From a virus, in the IMG/VR virus record IMGVR_UViG_3300010399_000047, positions 1-48,533 of that record: a stretch of DNA of 48,533 nt; one strand, given 5' to 3'. The notes below the pieces were generated by a model. It was given only the letters and a program-made list of their open reading frames with translations, was not told the origin of the DNA and made no database searches. The number at the start of each line of letters is the position of its first letter. The first letter of the stretch is position 1. Shown piece after piece: positions 39,262 through 45,787 of this stretch. Position numbers and translations under genes: made by a program.

Positions 39262-39423
39262 AAAAAACTTGTACCTTACCCATAGTGCAAGGCGCAAAAC
39301 CCCTTTCAGGGAATACGCTTGGTAGCGCATGGACTTTTTAGTTTCCTTACACTACAGGTACGACACAAGTTTATGTCGGAGTTTTGCTTTATTAGGCGGT
39401 CCAGGCCTATTTTAAAAAGTTCT
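39262..39423 (-). ncRNA. Unassigned structured RNA, about 160 nt
   Basis: From promoter 39430-39457. On the minus strand GTACC/GGTAC (39361-39357 with 39275-39271) and a 10-bp stem (39354-39345 with 39292-39283) close a junction. It holds AAAC/GTTT, the hairpin ATGCGC-TACCAA-GCGTAT and the hairpin CCCT-GAA-AGGG. A run of six Us follows the closing stem. CGACA-TAAACTTG-TGTCG is an alternative fold. Not tmRNA, RNase P or 6S as far as I can see. Confidence 0.5.
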
Positions 39424-39429
39424 GCCTAA

Positions 39430-39457
39430 ATTATAACAGGTTTTTAAAAGAGTGCAA
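39430..39457 (-). promoter_or_regulatory. Promoter of the structured RNA and tRNA
   Basis: Minus strand TTGCAC (39457-39452), 16-base spacer, TATAAT (39435-39430). Expected start near 39423. Confidence 0.7.
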
Positions 39458-39648
39458 GGGGATAAAATAAAAATCAAAAAGCTCTAAAGAAAAAGGTTTC
39501 TCCACCCCTAAACCCCTTGTTAATCACTGTTTTATCCACCCACCCTCTTAGTTAAGAGGGTTTGTTTAATTATTAATTATTCATTAAAATATTTTTACCC
39601 ACTTGTGCTAGGGTAAACAATCGTATACCATAAAGAAATAAAAAGGGC

Positions 39649-39677
39649 TTGACTAAAACCAAAGATAGGAGTAAGAT
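39649..39677 (+). promoter_or_regulatory. Integrase promoter
   Basis: TTGACT (39649-39654), 17-base spacer, TAAGAT (39672-39677). A terminator-like hairpin follows before the gene. Confidence 0.65.
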
Positions 39678-39705
39678 GCGACTTACAAAACAAATCTTCT
39701 ATTTA

Positions 39706-39742
39706 AAACCAAAACGCTGGGCTAACCGACAGCGGGTTTTTT
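39706..39742 (+). terminator. Terminator-like hairpin between promoter and integrase
   Basis: CGCTG (39715-39719)/CAGCG (39730-39734), extended by AAAACC/GGTTTT across an AAAA bulge, then a T run. The first ATG of the integrase lies about 20 bases on. Confidence 0.6.
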
Positions 39743-39759
39743 AATTATGTTTAACCCTT

Positions 39760-40719
39760 ATGTTACTTAGCGAAGCTATAACTCAATATGTTAGCTGGAT
39801 AAATTACGCTAAACGGGAATCTACTAGAAAAAGTTACCGCTACCACCTTATGCAATTTGCTCTATATATGAACAACTGTAATGTAGAGCAGGTTAATCTT
39901 GGCAATATTTTAGGCTACTTGGATACTATGACCGTAATAGGTTGGGATAGAGATCAGTATATGCCTAAGTGCATTGCTTTAAGAAAGTTTTTTGAATTTC
40001 TGGGAAAACAGAAAATAAGCAATTTCGATTACACCTTAATACCGATTATAGAAAAAGAAAATTACAAGTTGCCGAAAGTCGCTATCCCCGAAGATTATTA
40101 TAAAGTTTTAAAAGCCATTCCCGACAATAATGACCCTCGACACATTCGTAATAAACTAATGCTGATGATGTTTAAAGATACCGGTATGAGGTTAAGCGAA
40201 AATCTCTCTTTAAACAGGGACATGGTGGTTACTAAAAGGCAGGTAGAGGTTAGGGATAAAGATGGAATTATTGTTGAAGTTAAAACTTTATTCTCTACAA
40301 CAGTTGTTACTAAAAAAAGCAAAAGACCACACCCGATTAGGGAAGTTTTTTGGACACCTGAAACCCAAAAGCAGCTGGAAAAGTGGCTTAAGAAATTACA
40401 ACACTTAGAAAAAATAATAAAAGGTATAGATCTGCAGGCATTGTATATATCAGTCACGGGAATTAAATGCGGACACAGGTTGAATAAAAGCGGTGCAACA
40501 GAAGTAATGCGCAGACTTTCCCACGAAGCGGGATTATTGTATGTAATGAACAGCCACTCTTTGAGGCATTTATTTGGACATGATATGGGAAAAAGTGGGC
40601 TACAGGACAGCAATGTTTCTATATTATTAGGCCATGCAAACCCACAAAGCTCCTATATTTACAGGCTCTTAAATAGCCCAGAAATGGCTAATTTGGCCGC
40701 AAATACTATACGATCTTAA
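39760..40719 (+). CDS. Tyrosine recombinase (integrase), 319 aa
   Basis: Residues 1-85 form the SAM-like N-terminal arm domain (ESTRKSYRYHLMQFALYMNN). Catalytic set: R144 (TGMRLSE), Lys near 185-188, H266 and R269 (HSLRH), H292 (LLGHANP) and Y301. All are present, so it should be active. It would move phage DNA into the host at an att site, possibly tRNA-linked. It carries its own promoter and attenuator. No excisionase is obvious; the basic 43-residue protein at 40810 is a candidate. Confidence 0.93.
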   Translation: MLLSEAITQYVSWINYAKRESTRKSYRYHLMQFALYMNNCNVEQVNLGNILGYLDTMTVIGWDRDQYMPKCIALRKFFEFLGKQKISNFDYTLIPIIEKENYKLPKVAIPEDYYKVLKAIPDNNDPRHIRNKLMLMMFKDTGMRLSENLSLNRDMVVTKRQVEVRDKDGIIVEVKTLFSTTVVTKKSKRPHPIREVFWTPETQKQLEKWLKKLQHLEKIIKGIDLQALYISVTGIKCGHRLNKSGATEVMRRLSHEAGLLYVMNSHSLRHLFGHDMGKSGLQDSNVSILLGHANPQSSYIYRLLNSPEMANLAANTIRS

Positions 40720-40724
40720 ATTCC

Positions 40725-40733
40725 TGTGGATAA
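40725..40733 (-). promoter_or_regulatory. DnaA-box-like 9-mer (minus strand)
   Basis: TGTGGATAA, the complement of TTATCCACA. Sits just after the integrase stop. See 38995. Confidence 0.4.
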
Positions 40734-40772
40734 GTAGGTGACAGGTGTGACAACCTCAATATTTTAATGAAT

Positions 40773-40801
40773 TTGACACAATATTAATTCTAAATTAATA
40801 T
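40773..40801 (+). promoter_or_regulatory. Promoter of the 43-aa gene
   Basis: TTGACA (40773-40778), 17-base spacer, TAATAT (40796-40801). The ATG at 40810 is about eight bases after the -10 box, again suggesting a leaderless or near-leaderless message. Confidence 0.75.
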
Positions 40802-40809
40802 TTAAACAT

Positions 40810-40941
40810 ATGACCAAGAAAAAGAAAGTTCGCATTTTATCTGAAAAAGATTACAGAAAATCGATTCGAGACAGACAAAGACTTAAAACAATTAAACCTT
40901 TAGTAGAAGAAATACATCGAATTACAAGTAAGATTAAATAG
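40810..40941 (+). CDS. Small basic protein, 43 aa
   Basis: Lys/Arg-rich and helical (TKKKKVRILSEKDYRKSIRD). Its charge and location after the integrase suggest a DNA-binding protein such as an excisionase or regulator, but no motif proves this. Transcribed from the promoter at 40773. Confidence 0.55.
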   Translation: MTKKKKVRILSEKDYRKSIRDRQRLKTIKPLVEEIHRITSKIK

Positions 40942-40964
40942 TTTTTGGGTGACAGGTAGAGCTA

Positions 40965-40970
40965 TATAAT
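40965..40970 (+). promoter_or_regulatory. -10 box of the early-operon leader
   Basis: TATAAT within GCTATATAAT; the -35 region (TTTTTG or TTTTGG) is poor, so it may need an activator. GTGACAGGT lies between, and also upstream at 40739. It precedes the switch at 40994-41139. Confidence 0.45.
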
Positions 40971-40993
40971 TTCTCTTTACAATAAAATATCAG

Positions 40994-41139
40994 GTAGTCG
41001 TTTAATCCCTTAAAAGGCTTATAAACATTGACTTACTCCTGTGGCTCTGACATTAAGTTTAAGAAATGTCATGGGAAGTAGGAGACAGGTCTAAAGCTTA
41101 TAAATATTGATTAAACGACTACAAAAGTAGTCGTTTTTT
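40994..41139 (+). promoter_or_regulatory. Terminator/antiterminator switch of the early operon
   Basis: Antiterminator arms GTAGTCGTTTAATC (40994-41007) and GATTAAACGACTAC (41109-41122) are a perfect 14-bp match. The right arm is also the left arm of the terminator AAACGACTAC-AAAA-GTAGTCGTTT (41113-41136, Ts to 41139), so only one can form. Between lie the hairpin TGACAT/ATGTCA (41048-41053 with 41066-41071), CTCCT/AGGAG or CCTGT/ACAGG, and two 15-base direct repeats (41017-41031 and 41096-41110, one difference). It acts like a riboswitch or protein-controlled attenuator. Ligand unknown. Confidence 0.8.
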
Positions 41140-41207
41140 CTTTTGTCTCCCCAGCTCATTTCGGTTAGGGGCTTGGGGTATAAGTGAAAAACCTAAGAAA
41201 TAAACAT

Positions 41208-41312
41208 ATGAATCAAAGAACAATACAAATTCTCTCCGCCTTTACGGCAGAAGACCTTATTAACCCTACAACCGCGGCAAGTATTGCTATGGCTATGGAA
41301 AATGCAGAATAA
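41208..41312 (+). CDS. Tiny protein, 34 aa
   Basis: First frame after the switch, ATG 41208. Reads RTIQILSAFTAEDLINPTTA. It may be a real small protein or a leader peptide. No strong ribosome site. Confidence 0.45.
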   Translation: MNQRTIQILSAFTAEDLINPTTAASIAMAMENAE

Positions 41313-41353
41313 ATAAATAATTAAGTTTCTCACAGAGAAACAAAAGGAAAAAA

Positions 41354-41581
41354 ATGGAAGCAGAATTAGATTACGGTCAAAAAGCTGTAGGTTTTACCTT
41401 TAACCCTAGTGGAGACCCAGATGTGCAAAAGGTTAAAGAGTTATATGCAGAGATAATCAATATCTGTAATGATCTAAAAATTGCTGTAGGCCCAGGTGAA
41501 AAGGCAAGATTGCTTTCTGTAGCAATTACAGAAGCTCAAACCGCTCAAATGTGGGCAGTAAAAGGAATAACATTTAAATAA
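41354..41581 (+). CDS. Probable Acb2/Tad1-type cyclic-nucleotide sponge, 75 aa
   Basis: DYGQKAVGFTFNPSG (6-20) and AITEAQTAQMWAVK (57-70) match, from memory, the Acb2/Tad1 hairpin-domain family (earlier a DUF). Members of this family bind the cyclic nucleotides used by CBASS or Thoeris defence and so block it. Two helices joined by a short loop are expected. AAGGAAAAAA precedes the ATG. First sizeable gene of the early operon, the usual place for anti-defence genes. Family membership is recollection; activity is inferred. Confidence 0.7.
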   Translation: MEAELDYGQKAVGFTFNPSGDPDVQKVKELYAEIINICNDLKIAVGPGEKARLLSVAITEAQTAQMWAVKGITFK

Positions 41582-41584
41582 CTA

Positions 41585-41971
41585 ATGTCCATCAGGACAG
41601 AAAACAACAAAAATATGCCAGAGATCGTATTCCCATCCGAATGGGTAAAAATCGGGGTTAACGTCAAGCAGGGTGACACAATTAGATTCCTTGATGCAGG
41701 AACTTTAGACCCTGAGACAGAGCGCTATATATTCCAAGTGGAAATTTATAGCAATGGTTTGATGACAGAAGTTAAGAAGTTCAATCTTAACAAAACCAAC
41801 TACAAAGTTATATCTGCTCTTTACGGAAGCAACAGCGATGCTTGGGTTGGTAAAGAAATGATCGTTAATTCAGTTAAGACTAGAAATCCACAAACTGGTT
41901 TATTGGTAGACAGCATAGCTTTAACTGCTCCTGCTACTACTGCTAACACAACTGCTGCAACAGCAGCCTAG
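41585..41971 (+). CDS. Conserved-type phage protein of the replication region, 128 aa
   Basis: VFPSEWVKIGVNVKQGDTIR then FNLNKTNYKVISALYGSNSD and WVGKEMIVNSVKTR resemble a small beta-rich family I have seen near phage replication genes, of no known function. The in-frame ATG at 41615 (MPEIVFP) may be the true start; neither has a clear ribosome site. Ala/Thr-rich tail. Could bind single-stranded DNA, but unproved. Confidence 0.6.
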   Translation: MSIRTENNKNMPEIVFPSEWVKIGVNVKQGDTIRFLDAGTLDPETERYIFQVEIYSNGLMTEVKKFNLNKTNYKVISALYGSNSDAWVGKEMIVNSVKTRNPQTGLLVDSIALTAPATTANTTAATAA

Positions 41972-41982
41972 AAAGGAATTAG

Positions 41983-42015
41983 ATGTTATTTAGTGAAGCA
42001 AAACAATTCCTTTAA
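41983..42015 (+). CDS. Ten-residue leader peptide
   Basis: ATG 41983 has GAAAGGA at ideal spacing and codes MLFSEAKQFL, ending at TAA six bases before the next gene's ATG. The ribosome-site arm AAAGGAATT (41972-41980) can pair perfectly with AATTCCTTT (42005-42013). Next gene's own AAGG touches its ATG and is badly placed, so coupled re-initiation is likely. Confidence 0.5.
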   Translation: MLFSEAKQFL

Positions 42016-42021
42016 AAAGGG

Positions 42022-42633
42022 ATGAAAGTTAAGGTAATAAAATATGCTAATGAAGGTCAGTGGGAGAATTGCGTAGTTACCATATCCCTAGATCACAACT
42101 TTTGTTTTGAAGGAATAGATACTAAAGGTTCATTCAAAACAGGAATATTTAATCAAGCAGATGAAGAACTTGAGATCCTCACCGAAGCAGACGGAGTAAC
42201 TCCTTGGAAATATAGCAGAGGTATAGATCTTGGCTTTAACAAGTGTATGAGTTGTTATAAAGGCCTCTGCCAATGTCCCCAGAGGCAACCAGACGGAAGC
42301 TGGAAGAAAGAAGCTATTGAAAAAGCTCCAGAAGAAGGCGCAGAGTTTAATCCTTCAATGTGGCGTATAGGTTATTATTCAACCGGTGACGGAACTTCTC
42401 CAACACCTAAAAAGAAAGGTTTTATGAGCAACATTGTAGAAAAAATTAAAAATTTAAAGTTAAGCGCTACCGACCGTGTCCTTCGCAAGCATGGCTTGGA
42501 AGATGAAAACGGCAAAGCAACCGAAGAAGCAGCACGTATGATGAAAGAAGAATTGTTGGACGAACGCTGGGCAAGCCGCAGGGAAGCTATCGCCGCTGAT
42601 CTTACAAAGATTGACGAAGAAGAAAAGAAATAA
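42022..42633 (+). CDS. Hypothetical protein with Cys cluster, 203 aa
   Basis: N-terminal beta domain (KVKVIKYANEGQWENCVVTI), then CMSCYKGLCQCPQR (about 74-87), a compact four-Cys metal site, then a helical, charged C-terminal half (KIKNLKLSATDRVLRKHGLE). Possibly a DNA-binding accessory protein of replication; not recognised. Translation is probably coupled to the leader peptide. Confidence 0.6.
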   Translation: MKVKVIKYANEGQWENCVVTISLDHNFCFEGIDTKGSFKTGIFNQADEELEILTEADGVTPWKYSRGIDLGFNKCMSCYKGLCQCPQRQPDGSWKKEAIEKAPEEGAEFNPSMWRIGYYSTGDGTSPTPKKKGFMSNIVEKIKNLKLSATDRVLRKHGLEDENGKATEEAARMMKEELLDERWASRREAIAADLTKIDEEEKK

Positions 42634-42644
42634 ATTTTAGCAAA

Positions 42645-42801
42645 GTCCCGGGGTAGGGAAGCCCCCATACTACTCTACTCCCGGGACGAGAATTGTTTGT
42701 TGCTGGGGGAGAACGCAGGCTAGACGTAGTCTATTGCCGCCCGTGCGGCTTGGAGGTAATTGTCCAATCTTGGGTCACGAAGCGCTCCCCATCATTAGCA
42801 A
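42645..42801 (+). ncRNA. Two-domain structured RNA, cloverleaf-like second half
   Basis: Domain 1: GTCCCGGG/CCCGGGAC (42645-42652, 42680-42687). Domain 2 is closed by TTGCT/AGCAA (42700-42704, 42797-42801) and TGGGG/CCCCA. It carries three hairpins in a row: TAGAC-GTA-GTCTA (42721-42733), GCCGC-CCGT-GCGGC (42736-42749), TTGGA...TCCAA (42750-42767). It is tRNA-like in outline, but loops of three and four bases exclude a normal tRNA. Gene 42811 begins nine bases later, so a riboswitch or a stable small RNA is possible. Confidence 0.6.
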
Positions 42802-42810
42802 ATAATTTAT

Positions 42811-43170
42811 ATGAAAATTTTTGGTCTTGAAATTATAGTCAGAAAATGGGTACCGGACAAACAATGGTTTTTAATAGAAAGTCCTGAGAATTGGGTGATG
42901 TCTAAAGGGGACGGCGCAATAGGAGAAAATCAAGAAGTTGTAGATAAAATCTATAATTTAGCAGTTGAAAAACAACGCTTAGCTTACGTTCCTCCAATGT
43001 TATATTGCGGCAATGGTCCAGCGCTTCCAAAATCTTTAATGGTCCCCGGCAAAACTTTACCAACAGGAGACATTATTGACGGGATAATAAGAAAATGTCC
43101 TGGCACTATTATTAGATCCGATGATCCGGAAACAAAAGAAACAGTAGAAAAATATCTCTCATGCAAGTAG
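42811..43170 (+). CDS. Hypothetical protein, 119 aa
   Basis: Follows the structured RNA. Has IIVRKWVPDKQWFLIESPEN early and GDIIDGIIRKCPGTIIRSDD late. No known family. The ATG is preceded by AATAATTTAT, no Shine-Dalgarno, so its translation could depend on the RNA before it. Confidence 0.6.
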   Translation: MKIFGLEIIVRKWVPDKQWFLIESPENWVMSKGDGAIGENQEVVDKIYNLAVEKQRLAYVPPMLYCGNGPALPKSLMVPGKTLPTGDIIDGIIRKCPGTIIRSDDPETKETVEKYLSCK

Positions 43171-43298
43171 AAATCCCTGACAACTGCGAATGCACCGATG
43201 ACACCGTTTGCGACCACTGCATATGGAATACAGCATGTGCCATCGAAGACTTAAGGGAAAGTATGGATCGAATATTAAAACAAACAGGACAAATATGA
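43161..43298 (+). CDS. Tiny Cys-rich protein, 45 aa
   Basis: ATG 43161 overlaps the previous gene, and its stop overlaps the next ATG at 43295. CECTDDTVCDHC plus a later Cys can bind metal. Acidic start, helical end. Unrecognised. Confidence 0.55.
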   Translation: MQVEIPDNCECTDDTVCDHCIWNTACAIEDLRESMDRILKQTGQI

Positions 43299-43591
43299 CC
43301 TACGAATTTGAAATTAAAGCTTCATTGGCAGCAATTCACCCCAACGTTAAAGATTTTTGTGAAAGCGTGGCCACTAATATGCACGAATTTGGCTACGACA
43401 CTTTCACCTTAGACATCATGAGCTCTATCGGCATCATTACTTTTACCTCTAAGGAACCCTTAAGTAAAGAAGTGTTAGAAAAAACCAGGCTCCAGTACCA
43501 AGATAAGTTACGCGCTGAATATCCTAAACATAATTTTGAACTACATGCCGTTAACTCTAAACGAAAGAAGTTACTTACGAGATATACTTAA
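43295..43591 (+). CDS. Hypothetical alpha/beta protein, 98 aa
   Basis: ATG 43295 in an ATGA overlap is preferred to the longer upstream frame. Sequence TYEFEIKASLAAIHPNVKDF, then SIGIITFTSKEPLSKEVLEK. Unknown. Confidence 0.6.
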   Translation: MTYEFEIKASLAAIHPNVKDFCESVATNMHEFGYDTFTLDIMSSIGIITFTSKEPLSKEVLEKTRLQYQDKLRAEYPKHNFELHAVNSKRKKLLTRYT

Positions 43592-43796
43592 AGTTTATAT
43601 TAAAGATCTAAGCCCTGATGACCTCTGGGATCTGACTGAATTCATTACCTACAAGCAAAGGGCTAAAATCTTAGCTTTAGACATGCAAAGACGACGGGAT
43701 AGGAGTGAAATAATAGACATGGTTGAAAATATCCGCGCCTTTCAAATGAACAATAACCAAGATGAAAACCTGTCCAACATGCAAAAAGGAATTTGA
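43545..43796 (+). CDS. Hypothetical helical protein, 83 aa
   Basis: Overlaps the previous gene by 47 bases. Helical and charged (NERSYLRDILKVYIKDLSPD, then RRRDRSEIIDMVENIRAF). ATG 43545 is favoured over a TTG nine bases earlier. Function unknown. Confidence 0.55.
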   Translation: MPLTLNERSYLRDILKVYIKDLSPDDLWDLTEFITYKQRAKILALDMQRRRDRSEIIDMVENIRAFQMNNNQDENLSNMQKGI

Positions 43797-43965
43797 ACCA
43801 CCCCCTAAGCGCCGGTTAAACAAGTATTGCAGTAAGGTATGTTCCCTGGCCGGCAGTAAAAAAATTTGGGGTAAGTTCGCCCATCCCATGATCCACAGCA
43901 AAGGGGAAACAGGGCTTGAGGGAAACATGATCAGGAACTGGCGGCCAAAGAAACCTAAAAAATAA
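43762..43965 (+). CDS. Zinc-finger-like basic protein, 67 aa
   Basis: CPTC at 4-7 and CSKVC (about 23-27) make a zinc site of the kind seen in small phage MYM/FCS-like or HNH-associated fingers. Lys/Arg-rich C-terminus. Overlaps the preceding gene by 35 bases. Confidence 0.6.
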   Translation: MKTCPTCKKEFEPPPKRRLNKYCSKVCSLAGSKKIWGKFAHPMIHSKGETGLEGNMIRNWRPKKPKK

Positions 43966-43969
43966 AAGT

Positions 43970-44149
43970 ATGATGAACATCACATTGTTAAGGAAAATTT
44001 TAATCTACCGACAGCAGGGCTTAAGGAATGATCGAATCGCGTGGCTTTTGGGAGTTAAAATCGGCACTGTTTACCACTTACTTTACGCTTACAAACACGC
44101 AGTTTTTAATGGAAAAATGGAATTAATTAATTTAACAAAGAATGACTAA
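43970..44149 (+). CDS. Small helix-turn-helix-like protein, 59 aa
   Basis: Reads LRKILIYRQQGLRNDRIAWL then LGVKIGTVYHLLYAYKHAVF, a good helix-turn-helix pattern (second helix GVKIGTVYHLL), suggesting a DNA-binding regulator. Overlaps the next start by eight bases. Confidence 0.6.
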   Translation: MMNITLLRKILIYRQQGLRNDRIAWLLGVKIGTVYHLLYAYKHAVFNGKMELINLTKND

Positions 44150-44420
44150 TATTCTACAAGAAGCCGACAAGCTGACATCCCAAGACCGCCATCAAGATTA
44201 TGGACATCCCTACCATGACTTTAACCGGACTGCCGGCCTTTGGAGCGAGCTGCTTGGTGTTAAGGTAACGCCGCGGCAAGTGGGGTTATGTATGATAGCC
44301 CTTAAGCTTTCTCGGCAAGTTAATAAGCCGAAGAAAGATAACTTAATAGATATTGCCGGCTATGCCCGGACCATAGAAATGATAGATGAATTCGAAAAAG
44401 ATAACCCTGAACAATTATGA
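44142..44420 (+). CDS. DUF6378-type phage protein, 92 aa
   Basis: RHQDYGHPYHDFNRTAGLWS followed by VTPRQVGLCMIALKLSRQVN and DNLIDIAGYA is the signature of DUF6378, a small all-helical family frequent in phages, thought to resemble MazG-like folds; role unknown. Coupled by overlap at both ends. Confidence 0.82.
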   Translation: MTNILQEADKLTSQDRHQDYGHPYHDFNRTAGLWSELLGVKVTPRQVGLCMIALKLSRQVNKPKKDNLIDIAGYARTIEMIDEFEKDNPEQL

Positions 44421-44620
44421 ACCCAACAAAATTTAAAGAACGTAAGACTGCTTTGAAAGCCGCTAACCCCATACCCGAGCCATTAATACAGATTAAGGAT
44501 TCTGAGCGAAAAGAAAAAGATTGTGTTATTTGTAAAAAACCAATGCTAGTAGCCCCTGGACAAACAGCTAAATACCATAATAAATGCAGACCATTAAGAG
44601 TTAGAAAATCCTATGCCTAA
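44417..44620 (+). CDS. Small zinc-knuckle protein, 67 aa
   Basis: Basic N-terminus, then CVICKKPM...YHNKCRP: a CxxC plus His/Cys zinc site typical of phage treble-clef fragments. Overlaps both neighbours. Unknown partner. Confidence 0.65.
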   Translation: MNPTKFKERKTALKAANPIPEPLIQIKDSERKEKDCVICKKPMLVAPGQTAKYHNKCRPLRVRKSYA

Positions 44621-44975
44621 CGATTACCTTCCCAAAAAACCCACTCAGAACGAAAAGTTCCTCTACGAGTTAACCTTGGACCATGAAAGGTTGAAAAGTA
44701 ATTTCCAACTTTTGTTTAAAGCTTTTATGGAAATAAACCAACGCTTAATCGCCCTAGCCCGCGCCAAAGTTACACCAGATGTTTTAGCACAATTCGTTGT
44801 TGATGAAGAAGCCGGTGAAGCTTTTATGAAGATTTATAGCGAAAATTTAGATTCCCTGCTTAAGGAAAAAATGAAAAAAGCAGCCGATAAAATAGCACCG
44901 GAAACCAATGACCAAAAAGGAACTGAAGGAACAACTGAATTACCACATGAGACGGATAAGGGAATGCAGAAATGA
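44613..44975 (+). CDS. Helical hypothetical protein, 120 aa
   Basis: Long helices (FLYELTLDHERLKSNFQLLF, then EKMKKAADKIAPETNDQKGT). Overlaps the primase-type gene by 68 bases in another frame. Possibly a loader or partner of the replication proteins, by place only. Confidence 0.55.
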   Translation: MPNDYLPKKPTQNEKFLYELTLDHERLKSNFQLLFKAFMEINQRLIALARAKVTPDVLAQFVVDEEAGEAFMKIYSENLDSLLKEKMKKAADKIAPETNDQKGTEGTTELPHETDKGMQK

Positions 44976-45342
44976 TTTAGCCGACAGTGTGATGTTAAAA
45001 ACGTGGCCGGGGACAAAATGGTTTTTAGAACACTGGATCAAGGAGCACCAAGCAGAAGCAGAGAAGCTTACCAAGCAGCTTAATTGGTTGAAAAATCCTT
45101 CAAAAAATACGGGGCTGGACCTGGCAAGGGCTAAAGCCGTCCCTATCACCCATCTACTGGAGATAAAACGCAAACTCGCTAGATGTCCATGGCATGAAGA
45201 CAGGAATGCAAGCCTCCATTACTATGAAAAGCAAAATAAGGTGCATTGCTTTGTCTGTAATAACGGTGGGGACGTAGTTGATATAGCGCAAGCAATTTGG
45301 GGAGTTGATTTTAAGGAAGCGGTAAAAAGATTATGCCAATAA
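44908..45342 (+). CDS. CHC2 zinc-finger primase fragment, 144 aa
   Basis: C93, H96, C114 and C117 in RCPWHEDRNASLHYYEKQNK and HCFVCNNGGDVVDIAQ form the DnaG-type CHC2 zinc-binding domain that recognises the primase start site. The RNA-polymerase (TOPRIM) domain is absent, and no second gene supplies it. An N-terminal helical arm of about 70 residues is extra. It may work with the host primase or with the ATPase at 45788. Confidence 0.88.
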   Translation: MTKKELKEQLNYHMRRIRECRNDLADSVMLKTWPGTKWFLEHWIKEHQAEAEKLTKQLNWLKNPSKNTGLDLARAKAVPITHLLEIKRKLARCPWHEDRNASLHYYEKQNKVHCFVCNNGGDVVDIAQAIWGVDFKEAVKRLCQ

Positions 45343-45367
45343 AACAAAACATTATTAATTTAAAAAT

Positions 45368-45787
45368 ATGGGAAATTCGGAAAATCCTGATAGTACAACA
45401 TTAAGAGTAATTGAAGGGGTTTATAACGGGGAACACATGCAAGGCGTAGACGGAAAAATTTACCCCATACCCCCTAACTACGCTTCCAAATCTAAGTTAG
45501 TTGAGGGGGACAGGATGAAGCTTTATTTACAAAAAGATGGAAGCTTCATATATAAGCAAACCCTTCCGGTGGAAAGGAAGAAAATGATCGGAGTGATTAC
45601 GCCAAACATGCAAGTATTGGCTGAGGAAAAAACTTTTTCCATACTGATTGCTTCCATAACTTATTTTAAAGCCAGGCCCGGGGATCAGGCGGTAATTATT
45701 ATTCCCTTAAACGGTCACTCTACCTGGGCTGCCATGGAAAACATTATTAGGAATAATGATATAGATACTGAATTAAATGAAACTTAA
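45368..45787 (+). CDS. Hypothetical protein of a type seen in Patescibacteria, 139 aa
   Basis: Ordered beta-rich sequence (LYLQKDGSFIYKQTLPVERK, then SILIASITYFKARPGDQAVI and HSTWAAMENII). I recall similar proteins in Patescibacteria genomes, where the function is unknown; this is memory, not a search. It lies between the CHC2 protein and the ATPase, one base before the latter, hence a replication or regulation role is possible. Confidence 0.6.
   Translation: MGNSENPDSTTLRVIEGVYNGEHMQGVDGKIYPIPPNYASKSKLVEGDRMKLYLQKDGSFIYKQTLPVERKKMIGVITPNMQVLAEEKTFSILIASITYFKARPGDQAVIIIPLNGHSTWAAMENIIRNNDIDTELNET

Noticed and set aside
42700-42801. A second tRNA
   Set aside because: Hairpin loops of three and four bases and lack of a TTC-type T loop exclude a normal tRNA.
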